Of a stretch of 64,000 nucleotides of DNA, positions 13,801 through 25,800 are shown one piece after another; position 1 is the stretch's first letter; every line of letters starts with the position of its first letter. The notes beneath the pieces are model-generated. The model saw only the letters and a list, made by a program, of their open reading frames with translations, had not been told where the DNA came from and searched no databases. The stretch is from Branchinecta lynchi (lineage: Eukaryota > Arthropoda > Branchiopoda > Anostraca > Branchinectidae): NCBI GenBank assembly GCA_023053575.1, contig JAKZAP010000007.1, positions 11,359,008 through 11,423,007 on the forward strand, read 5' to 3'. The position numbers and the translations under genes were made by a program.

Positions 13801-16800
13801 ATTGTTAGATTTGTTATAGATTTATAGGGTAGGTAGTCGCTGTCGTTAGGGTAAAATTATTAACAAGCATTGCATGTACGAACTTTTATTCTCCACACTG
13901 ATTGTCTAATGTAGGATATTTGTAGTTTAGCGACGAATAAAACTCCATCAGTTTATGGTGCGAACACACGATCAGGATTTCGTGACCGGATTTTCTGCAC
14001 TTTCATCATCAAGTTGAAAAAATTTCAACTTTTCCATATGGAAGTCATGATGGTGCCGAAAATCCGGGCAGGATTTCCAGTCCGGGAGCCCCCGATCCTG
14101 ACCGTGTGTTCGCACTTTTAGTCTGCTGTTATCTATTTGAGTTCCACATCTTTGTGCTGGATGCTATTAAACTCGAGTAAAGTCAAGTCGAGCACCACTT
14201 AGCCCCTACCCCCATCTACCTGCGATTTCCGAGAAAATGACCTTCTCGCGACACGCCGATTCACGTTTGCAGAAAGACGCAATGCAGGCTGTTTGAGCCT
14301 GGGATGACGCCTACGCTTGACAGTTATACAGTTCAAGATGAAGCACCAAGCCTTGCAGCTGCTAATAGTTTAAGTATGTACGCGGATGCACCAAGCAAAT
14401 TCGTCCTCCATTTTTGGAACGTAGATTGTGTATGAGTAGTACTTCAGCCTGAGAGCTAGACAATAAATTTGATTTTTTGGCAAATATAACGAATACTAAA
14501 AGATGTGCTTAGTTTGCAAATATGACTCAGTTCGCCTACATATCTGATGCCCAAGAAAGGTCACGTCCAAGCTAATTTACACATGCAAAGCCGTTGCATA
14601 GCTAGTGCTGCACGAGACTCGTATTTCGACATGTCGGATTGAATATCGATACGGAAAATCACAATGCAATTGTCGATAATGAAATATATCTTTATAACTG
14701 TTTAACTGTTTAACTCTTTGACTACGAACTTTGTTTGATTTTAAACAGTGGCGAAATTAGGGGTATATATGAGAGCGAAAAATGGTCCTGAAATACTGAT
14801 ACAGACATATCGAACGTTAAAACATCGATGCATTGATCAACTCAAGTATCCCCCCAACACTATGCAGAGCTTAACTTGGTGTTGTTTAACCTGAATGTGA
14901 ACTTACAGTTGAGACATCATGTCAACCTATAGCCTACGGTACAAGCAACTTGTGTAAGAGAGTGAGACATAATAGTGCAGTCCACCCATCCAATTATTTA
15001 GTGACTTTTTGCTGCATCGTGCACATGTCTCTCCTTAATCTGTGTTTTTTTCGTTTTTTCTATTTACGAGGATAACATAAGGTCTTCGTAAATTGTATTA
15101 ATGAATGTTCCTGTATTGTTTCACTTTGTTTTCAAAGTGTATTCTTTAGTGCAATTTGTCATACATTTTCGTGATGCTATTTGTTTCTGTTCTAATCGTG
15201 AATGCCTTAAGGTAGGGGTTGAAGTACTGTCGGGGGGGGGGGGGGGGCCCTGACTGCAAGAAGAAAGTAAAATGCTTTAAGAGCGGTGGGACCAACGAGC
15301 CCACCCTCGGCACTTCAACCTCAGTCGAGTCTGCCAATTGCGGGAGTATAAAACATCCTGCTTATAGCTTTGAATCAGTTTAAGATTTCAAACTACCAAC
15401 CTCCATCTATATTGAAACAATGCATAAAACCGATACTGAGCTACGATGCTTTGGCAACGATATTTCAGCCAGGTCCATTCCTTTTCCAGCGTTGTCGCTG
15501 AAGTTCGACAGCCTGACGAGGACCCTTGCCAAGAAGGGCCGAAATATCGCTGCCGAATTATCATAGCTGACGTATCAGTTGTATGCATTGTTTGAATATA
15601 TGTTTCCCAGTCAGCTTGGGTTCAAGGAGTATTTAACCTCCATCCTGACCTATATGAACTTTTATGTGACTCCCTTTACTTAATTGTTATTTTTGTTACA
15701 CTATGTTACTCTCTTATCATTTTTGAACTGTGTTTTTATCTGGCCCCCGCCGATCGATGGGTATACCCATGTATGCCCATTCGTTCATTACAATGATCCA
15801 CTGTTATATAGGCCTATAGCCGAAATTCCACTGAAGGTATTCCATTGACGCAGGACATTTTTTTTCTACTAGTCTTCTCGAGTCCATAACGGCAGTGGCG
15901 ACTACAACTTGCACCTACACCTACAGTACGAGATTAAAGCACATGGATGGAATCCAGGAATACCATCCCGTTTGGAGTGCAGCGAAGTGTTATAAGAGGT
16001 TACCTAACAAACGTCTTGTTATTCTCCCTTCGAACAACAGAAACAAGATCTAAGGTTTCGATGGGATCCCAGAAATCTAACATTTGATCTAGACAATTGT
16101 GCCTTGTCTTCGCCAGATCAAAAATTTCCGGTTTCAACCGGATTCCGGACGACTATATGTCCGGGTAAAAGATGATTGTCATATAGAGACTCAACATCTT
16201 TTCTTAGCCCTAAATCTGTCATCTAATCAACTTCAAATAAAACTTTCGCTTTTAACAAATTTTCCGGTTTGGCCGGATTCCGGGCGAACTAGTTGTCTGA
16301 CAAAAAGAGGGTTTCCATCATCGTGTTCAGTATGTCTTCTCACCCCTTATTGGATTATCAAATTATCTGTTTCAAAATACTTTGTTTACCCATCTAATCA
16401 ACTTCAAATAACACTTTTAATTCTACCAACTTTCCGGCTTTTGCCGGATTCTGGACGAACTACTTATCCGGCAAGAAAATGGTTTTCACCATCGTGTTCA
16501 GCATGTCTTCTTACCCCTTATTCGACTATCAAATTATCTGTTTCAAAATATCTTGTTTACCCCTTAATATGAACCCCCTCCCCCACCCCTAAATGTACGG
16601 CTACAGAGCCCATCTACGAACTTGATCTTACCCTTGACCTAAAGAATTCTCACACCAAGTTTAATCAAAATATCTCATTCCCTTCGAGAGTTATCGTGCT
16701 GACCGACGGACAGACGGACGGACAGACGGACAACTTTTGTTATGTCATTGGCATCCCTCCACTTACGTTTTGGGATCCCAAAAACCCGAAAGAGCCACGA

Positions 16801-19800
16801 TTTTGGCAGACAACTCAGGCAAAAAGATAAATATGAATGATGGCAAATGGAGACGTCACTTTTTTCTACAAAACATCTAGTGTGGTGGTGCCAACCGCCT
16901 GGAATGCGGTTGTCTATGCTAAAATAAAAAAGTTGACAGTGGGGAATAAATAGTTCATGCCACGCTTGGTGCCGTTAAGCTTACATTCCGACAACTTGAG
17001 GACGAAAAAAAATCCAAAAAATGGTTTTCATTTGCAGTAAGCATTTATCTCAGTAGCCGCACAGACGACACTGTTAAGCAGGCCTACAGTGAATCTGATT
17101 AAAGGTTCTTCGAAACATGGCTTCTATACCTAAATCACCATACATCTCTACACCATACCTTGTCATAACTAAATTCTTTGACAAAATACTGATTTGCCCC
17201 CTGCATGTAAACACGGATTTTGTCTACAAAACATAGTAACATGCACACAGTCCGATTTTCCTCCTTCGCTCCGAACTTCTGTCACATCGCATGCAGGTTT
17301 CTCCACAGTGACGTGAACTTGACGTGCGTACTTTTTCTTATGTGAAATTTATTACGCTGAAAGTTTTCGGTGCGCGTAACTTCAGGCTGAGGAATCTATT
17401 TTCCAGGGGAGAATCCGTCAATTCACCCATCCTTCATTTCAGCCATTCGTCATTTCAGCCATCCGTCATTTAGGCCTTTTTCTGACAGTTCGTCAACCCG
17501 TAAGTTATCCACCAAAATCAATAAGTTCGTCGACTGGTCATTTCGCTCGCCCGTAAGTTTATCCACCCGTCTTGTCGTCTACCCGTAAGGCAAACTTACG
17601 GTTAGGCGAACTTACGGATGGCCGAACTTACGGGAGGGCGAACTTACGGGTAGAGGGACTGTCGGATTTTTAGAGTAGATGATATGACGGGTGGACGAAC
17701 TTGCGGGTGGTGGTAGTGGTGGTACGGTGACCCTTCCACGGTATGTTTTATAGAAGAAAGGCAAATGTAAATTGCTGTGGGATGCTTGCATTAATCTTTC
17801 CGGCGGGCCTTCGCACTGAATGACGAGCAATTCACTTGTACTGATACGATATGAAAGTCTTGTTTTTCTTCATCATTAAACTCAATTGCCGCAGCGCACA
17901 CAGTAGACCCGTGAAGTAACCAAAGCTAATTTCTGAAAATGATGTTTGAAGTGGTCGGTTAGTGGGGTAATTGCCCCCCCCCCCTTTTGCTGAGTCACAG
18001 CACTACTTTCCTGTCTGCAGAAATTTGCACGTTACATTCTGCACTTCTTATTTTTGTTGTTGACTTCGTACTATCGTTAAGCCTTGAAGCTCTTAAGAGT
18101 CTGGGGAGTACGGGCAGGCTCGAAAATGCGTCATTTCCACGCCTGTCACATTTAAACTGTTGTTAAGAATTTATGTATCCACCTAGGCTGGACTCTGGAG
18201 ACTCAATTTTGTGCAGCTGGAGTAGGGACCAGATCGTGGTTTTGAAGTTGTCTTTCTAGAGAGTAGTGAAAGACTTGAAAAAAGTGACACACATTCGAAT
18301 AACAGGGACACTAGCACCACTGGCGACAGGTAACGTCCCTACTGAAGCTCTGTCAGCCGTGCATCAGCGCATAATTCCGAACAGAGCAAAAAAAAAGGTA
18401 CAACCTCCCCTGTGTTCTCTATTATATGGGAGCAAAATCCATCTAAGCTGTACTAGAATTTTCTAAAACCTTCTTTCGCTTTGAATGTTGAGAGCTTATG
18501 GGGCTGTAGGAGTCGCTACGACTAAGGCCTGTTTCTGATGCATGGAAGCACACGTCTTAGCGCTACTCCTAGTGTTATTTTGCTCAGGTGTGTCGCCAAC
18601 GTTCCTAAAAGAAAGAAGCGTGGCTTCCAAGTCTGCCTTCTGACGAACAGCTGCAAACATCGGAATAGCCATTATAAAGCTTGACACTGAAAAGGGTTTT
18701 TAGTAAGCATGCAGTGCCAAAAAACAGAGAAATATGGGTTTGTGTTTATTTTCTAAGGTGGAAGGAGTCATCCATGTATTTGTAAACGACAGAGGATCTT
18801 GGAAAAAAAAGAGAAATAGTTCTGCAAACACCTTCTCCGGAAATATTCAGACTAAAGCCGTACCTGTTAAAAAAAAATAAAAAAAAATTGTAAAACAAGG
18901 CTCCGAACGTCGAAATTTATCAAGGAAGACGATCAATTACACCAGAACAGGGCTACTGTCTCTCAACTCTTAAGGAAGAAGAAGAACAGACCAGCTGGGG
19001 CCGTAGGCTGAATTTGAATCCCTTCGGTTGGTCAGCAGCGGGGCGAGTTTCCAATTTTAGAACGTAGCGTGTAATTATGCGCTTTTTTACATATTTGGCA
19101 GCAAACAATGGCACGAGATGGGCGTAAATAAAGCTTAGAAATGACCCAACCCTTTTATAGCAACATCCGTGGGACTGCAATAACCGGTCCATCCTGAAAA
19201 AATTGACGTTTCTATGCAAGATTAACAAGTATGACATTCTACAGATTCGTTGGTATAGTACAATTGATGATACTGTCCACATTCACTGATCGCTTCACAG
19301 CTGACAACCGGAGACTGAAGAGAAGGGGAAAGGGTCTGAACAGTTCGATTTTGTATTCGTTTCGGACTGATCGGTATTTCCGGAGAAAAAAAAAAAAAAA
19401 CGGAACATGCTTTGCGGACTTCGTGTTAAGAAATATTTTTTCCAAGCAGAAAAGGTGAGATATACAAATGAAAATATTAGTTTGTCATGTGGAGTGAAGA
19501 AAAAAACCCAGCAAAGCTATTAACAAACCGAACGAATACAGGTAAAGTTTCTACGTTAAAAAGGCCGAGTCTTATTGTCTCTTGGGCGGTTTCATCAGAA
19601 TCCAAACATACTAAAACGGGATGGGATGAAGTAGGGTATAAGATAATACTTCTGTTAATTGCTTGTTAAGTCATGCCTGTCAACAAAATACTAACCGTGA
19701 TAGCAATTTGGTCCACTTCCTCAAACACCGATGGGTCAGTGTAAACCTCTGTTTTCGAAATCGTAGGAGGGGTCGGGGGAGGAGGTTGGACAGGGTAGGA

Positions 19801-22800
19801 GTCTTCGGGGACATCGTCTGGGTCTCCATCTGGTCCTACTTCCGACTTCAAGTATTCGGTCTTCTTCTCATTGATAAGGGAAATCATTTCCTTGGACTGC
19901 TTTTCAACCAAAGCTGCAGTTGCCGCTCTGCAAATAAAAAAAACACTAATTCTTTTATATGTTTCAACCAAAGGTAACTTTTTGTATCAGTAAACTTCCT
20001 TCATCATCTCTTTTACCTCAGTGGTGTAACCCTGCCCCCCCCCCCCCAGAAAAGAAACTGAAAAACGGGGAGAAAATTCTATAATAGAAACAAATCTGTC
20101 CAGAATTTAAAGGTGATCTTGATAGTGGTGCTGTAAAACTGTCACTAAATAAAATTTGGTAAATAAAATTGGTAAAATAGGTGAATTAATCGATATTTCA
20201 GAGTTTCCCGACAAAAAGGAGACATGTTAAATAATTATTTACTATAAAAGGAGGATTAACCATTAATGACGTTTGAGTTACCTTCCGGACTAGAAGGTAA
20301 CCTAATTGTCACTTACTAAAGCAACGGCGTCAATATCCACCATTTAGTAAGATTTATATGAGTTGTTTTTGGCAAACCTTCTCTGCTGAATCATTTGGCA
20401 TTTTTTTTTTAGAGAAACAATACAAAAACCCTCAACAAACTATTGCTAAAGCTAAATATTTATTTCTTCTTATTCTTGAGCAGTCTTGACAGCTTCCTAG
20501 GTTCCCAATTCCAGTGACAACCTGGAAAATCTGTCCAGAATTTAAAGGTGATCTTGATAGTGGTGCTGTAAAATTATCACTAAATAAAATTTGGTAAAAT
20601 TGGTAAAATAGGTAAATTAATCGATGTTTCAGAGTTTCTCGACAAAAAGGAGACATGTTAAATAATTATTTACTATAAAAGGAGGATTAACCATTAATGA
20701 CGTTTGAGTTACCTTCTGGACTAGAAGGTAACCTAATTGTCACTTACTAAAGCAACGGCATCAATATCCACCATTTAGTAAGATTCATATGAGTTGTTTT
20801 TGGCAAACCTTCTCTTCTGAATCACTTGGCATTTTTTTTTTAGAGAAACAATACAAAAACCCTCAACAAACTATTGCTAAAGCTAAATATTTATTTCTTC
20901 TTATTTTTGAGCAGTCTTGACAGCTTCCTAGGTTCCCAATTCCACTGACAACCTGGATGATTATCCGATTTCAGCTTTTCTTCATTTACTCCGCTTTCTG
21001 AAAACGGCGGGTTATAAATAAATTACTTACTTACTTACTTATCACGCTGACCAACCTTCTCGTTAGTGCGTGAGAGAAGACAAACGGTGATTTTGATTTG
21101 AAATTTTCTTCACTTCAAAACAAACCCATAAAGTTCAATTAAACGGTAAAATTTTGCAAATTGTATTCGCTCGGGATCTTTTGCAGCTTTCAATATCTCA
21201 CGCACCTGTCAGAACTGCAATTAATGTTTTCTCCAAATTGCAAGAATCAACCTCCCATGTTTGATAGAAAAGTTCGGTAAGTTTTGTTAACACGAGACAA
21301 AAAGGTCGGGCCATGGCACGCAATATAACTACCGTTATTCTAGAGAGAGCATTGGGCCGAATTAAGTCGGTAACCCACGCGAAATAAAATTTAACATAAA
21401 GTCCCTTTTGAAAATAGATCATATTCCGTAAACGTTACGACATTTTCTTTTACAGCCAAGATGATATCAGTACCCAAAGTTCGATTGTTCTCAAAACTTT
21501 TCTGAGAATAACAAAATTTTTTCAAAATCTGAGAATTTTACGACTGGTTTTCTTCTGTTTGTGTTACAAGGAGCGAAGCGACTGGAAACCATATTTATGG
21601 TCGTTAAGATCTTTCTGCGCGAAGAAAATCGTCAATAGTTCACGTTTCATGTTCTGGAGCTTTCTTGGTACTAGTCTACTCCTTCCTACCACTGAAACGA
21701 GAGATTAGGTACAACTGAGAAAAAGAAATACAACTACTCCTTAGACATCTAGAAACAAAGGTAATAACTTCAAACCCAAGTTCACAGCAAATGCTGTTTT
21801 AAATTCGCTGCAACGATAAGTTTGCAAGTTTGTTTGGTTTTCTCCGGAAGGCGGAATTTTTCTGAAGCGGGTCTAGCAGGTTTTGGGGCGCTGATCATTT
21901 GGAATTTCCCACTTCCAGCACGCAGAGGCTCTTGGGGGCGCAACACACTTTCGTAGAGTAGAGTGGTTTTCAGAGTTTCTTCCTTTACTGCCAAGGCCAG
22001 CTAAAGATCAATTCGACTTATATCAGTTCAGCGCTCCAAGCGGGCTAGTCTCTGTGTGCCCCCCCCCCTCGCCTCATTATTCATCACACAGATATAGGAT
22101 AACAGATCCAAAAGGATGCGGGCTAGTCTCTGTATCCCCCCCCCCTAGCCTCATTATCCATCACACAGATATAGGATAGCAGATCCTGCGGGATAGTCTC
22201 TGTCTGCTCCCCCCCCCCTCCGCTCGCCTCATTATTCATCACGCACATATAGGATAACAGATCCACAAGGATGCGGGCTAGTCTCTCTGTGCCCCCCCCC
22301 CTCGCCTCATTATTCATCACATAGAAATAGGATAACAAATCCACAAGGATGCACAACGCAGAGATGCGCAACCGAAGATCCGCTCCCCGAGCTTAAGCTA
22401 AGATGTTATGTCTGTGACCTCGAAGGACATCAACATCTCGAAGAGAACAACAGTTTACAGCATCATAATGTGGAATCTTTAAAGCAATCTCAACCAAAGC
22501 GAAGCGAAATCCCCCCCCCCCCCTCCGCTCGCCTCATTATTCATCACACAGATATAGGATAACATATCCACAAGGATGCGGGCTAGTCTCTCTGTGCCGT
22601 CTCCCCCCCCCCTCGCCTCATTATTCATCACATAGAAATAGGATAACAAACTGTGACCTCGAAGGACATCAACATCTCGAAGAGAACAAAAGTTTACAGC
22701 ATCATAATGTGGAATCTTTAAAGCAATCACAACCAAAGCGAAGCGAAATCCCGCCCCACCCCCCTCCACACCATGTAGGATCATAAGATCATTACTCACC

Positions 22801-25800
22801 GTTCATGTTCTAGAAGTTTCCTGGTCAGAGATTCCTTCTTCCTATCCCTCCTTAGGGTTAAATTCTTCTCCAAATCGTCTTTTTCCTGCTGTAGTTTCAG
22901 AGTCAGAACTTTGGTATCGTCCACTTTCTTCCTGCTTCTCGAAGATTCCTTCTCGAACCGATAAGTCAGCTTCTCGAGTTCTTTTTCCCACTCTTCCTAA
23001 GATAAAACAACAATAATAATATACATCATACAAAACTCTCAGCTTTGAAGCAAGAGAAGATGGAAGTATTGGGGTGGTATGGCTCGCATGGAAGAAGACA
23101 AGACTGCCGTCGATGTCTGGTGCTGGACCCCCATTCGCTTTTTATCTCGGGTAAGGTCCGCGCTATCGAGACTGGATGGCTCGTCCGGGACCCTCTCGAA
23201 CTCTTTCACAGTCACTCGATAAGATCCAGATCTATAAACTGCAAGTCTAAGTATTACGGCACATCTGGAGCATTTTCTTCCACCTCGCATCAAGTTTCAC
23301 TCGAATTAGAGTACTTCCCCAAAATTACGAGCCACCCCTCCAACTCCCCCCATCGAGGTCGAATCCGACTCGGACACATAACTGTCACATTTGCTCATAC
23401 TACCCATCAAGTTTCCCTCGATTCGGAGCAATTCCGCTATATTTCCGCCACCATCCACCCCCAACCAAGGTCAGTTCCGATTGGGACATATATACTTCTG
23501 ACATCTACAGCATTTGCTCCTACCAGCCATCAAGTTTCACTTGAATCGGAGCACTGACAGAAAAGCCGAGGTCGGATCCGATTCAGACTAGTATATGTCA
23601 CTTCTGGTTTATTTGCTCCTACTACCCATCAAGTTTCACTCGAACTCGAAGCTGAGGACTCCGCTCCAGACTTCAAACGGCATACCAAGGGCACAAGATC
23701 TTTGTACAGTCCAAGTTTCACCACTATCCTTCCATCCTATTGGTCTCTAAGCTTGTCACTACATTTTCCCGGGACCCCCCTCCCCTCCAGCTCCCCCCAC
23801 CGGTTCCACAGATGCGATTCGGACACACAAATTTCCGATCTAAGGCGTTTTCCCCTACCCCCTTTTATGTTTCACTCGAATCGGAGCACTTCGGAAAATG
23901 TCAAGTACCCCTCTCCAGCTCCCCTGCGGCTGTCAGATCCGTTCCGGACCTGAAAGTAGTTATTGCCCCCCCCCCCCCCCCGGTCGGATGCAGTTCGGAA
24001 ACATAAAGTAACATCTCTGGCATCTGCATTCACCCATCAAGTTTCACTCGATTCAAATCACCGGTTCACAACTTACATGGGTAACAAGATCCCGGATTCC
24101 CCTCCTTTCACCTGCACACGGATAATCGCACCCAGGAACAGGGAGCTGCGTTGAGCGTCATTTATATACTCGCCAATTTTCATCGTCCTAGCTTGTGTGG
24201 AAGTGCCCGAACTAGTGAAACCGGAACAGACCGAGCGACAGACAGACATCACGATCGCTAGTTGGCACTTGGGCCTGCAAGTGCCATAAAAATAGAAAGG
24301 CAATTGAGAACAATTAATGACGTTTCAATCGTGCTTATTCTGCCCTAATGTAACTCGGTTAGGAGAGCTGAATTCGTGGTGATGCTGAATAGCCGTAGCC
24401 ATAATTAGTAGAGCACTAACTGACACGCACGACTTCGACTGCCAGCGAGCTCACTTTTTTCTCTGACGAATAGCAGCGAATGCCAGAAGTCAGGGGAGTG
24501 TGTGTGAAAGGTATCACAAACTGTGAAGAATCTCCCCCCACCTCTTTCCCCACATCCCCCGACATCACTGAGAAAAAAACAGAATGCTCAAATGGAAGGA
24601 AGTTAGAAGATCCTCATAGCTTACTCGTAATACAAACCGAAAGAAGTTCGGTTTTGGAGTGTTCAGTCGGTTCCCCACATAACATAAAGCGCGTAAAGAC
24701 TAGACCACGTTTTTTGCTCAAATTAATTTTTATAGGGATAGACGGCAGCTAAACATTAGCTGTAAGGCAAGTGAATGGCTTACCCTGAACTCCTCTTTGA
24801 ACTTTTTCTCTTCTTCATCCCTCATTCTTGCGAATTTCCTATATAATTCATCCTCTTCTTGTCTGTGCTTCATTTCAAGCTGTCGCTGTGTTTCCTCATC
24901 CTAGAAAAAAAAAAAAAATGAAACGTGGTGTTTCTGATAAGACAGATCTCCGTCGACAGATTTTGTTCACCCCCCCCCCCTTAGTGGTCAGTTAAAATAA
25001 CCAAACAGTGGTGCACGATGTCCAAGAGACAAGGAAATGCAAGAAACTGATTTCATACACGATTTACACATGGTCTTTTCCCAGCAACAAATCCTTGAGA
25101 GTTGTCAAATTTGCAACAAACCTGCATACAAATTTCCTTCTGGGGTCCCCCATTTTTCAGAAGTGAGTGATTTAAGGCGTTCAGAATTTCTAATTGGTTG
25201 TTTGAATCTTGTGTATCATAGTATTTACAGTGCTGTTCAATGTAAAACTATTTAGGTATGGTGTTTTGTTCCATTATAATATTACTCAATTTTGAGGGAC
25301 AGAAATAAATACATAAATTGTAACACGTATTTGGGCCGTATTTGGAGCTAGCCATCCTTCTCTTCGCTATCCTCAGACTGCTTCAGGTACAAGTTTTACT
25401 CTCATCGCAAACATTTATTTAAGTTGGCTCCATTTTCATCATTCCCTCTCTATTCCCCCTACCCCCCTTCCTTTTTGTTATCCTGTTTCGCATATTCTTT
25501 TAATTTGTTCTAAATATATCAATCAACACACCATTTCTTTATAGAGGCTAATGACCTATTTTGTGCACTGTATTTTTATTAATATTTTATTATATTTTTA
25601 GGTACAGCACAAGAGTCATCTTGGGGGTCAAGGTTCCGTGTGCTTACAAATGTTTACTTTGATTGTTATTTTCAATGAGCTTAACTGAACTCGAGGGGTC
25701 GACGACTCTCCCGGAATGGTGTACATGTCCCGAAGGAATAATCCGGAATGGTCAGGAATAATCCGGAATAATCCGGAATGGCCAAGAATAATCCGGAATG

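Larger units (their letters stand above)
12039..19695 (-). other. Hillarin intron, 7.7 kb
   Basis: GT..AG intron between exons 19696-19927 and 11956-12038. Recognised contents: MITE 13958-14115, MITE 15412-15596, family 1 element 16041-16785, and an inverted minisatellite about 17430-17720. Near 12150-12290 a short GC-rich word (GAGCTAAACT / GGGCGCTCG) recurs. 12300-13950 and 17730-19690 show nothing recognisable beyond poly-C/poly-G runs. Confidence 0.75.
19928..22799 (-). other. Hillarin intron, 2.9 kb
   Basis: GT..AG intron between exons 22800-22996 and 19696-19927. It contains the 435-bp tandem duplication (20093-20957), a (TTAC)n retroelement end (20975-21041) and a poly-C-rich minisatellite (22035-22770). 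21042-22030 shows nothing recognised. Confidence 0.8.

Noticed and set aside
16099..16572. 157-codon plus-strand frame across family 1 copy A
   Set aside because: It is made of repeat units whose length is not a multiple of three, so the frame changes from unit to unit and the same protein is not kept in other copies.
22123..22799. Minus-strand peptides with repeated LLSYICVMNNEARGGG
   Set aside because: Pure translation of the poly-C minisatellite; only the exon at 22800-22996 nearby is real coding sequence.
23045..24154. Several long plus-strand Pro/Ser-rich frames
   Set aside because: They lie on the family 2 element and its poly-C repeats, in overlapping frames, with no conserved protein.
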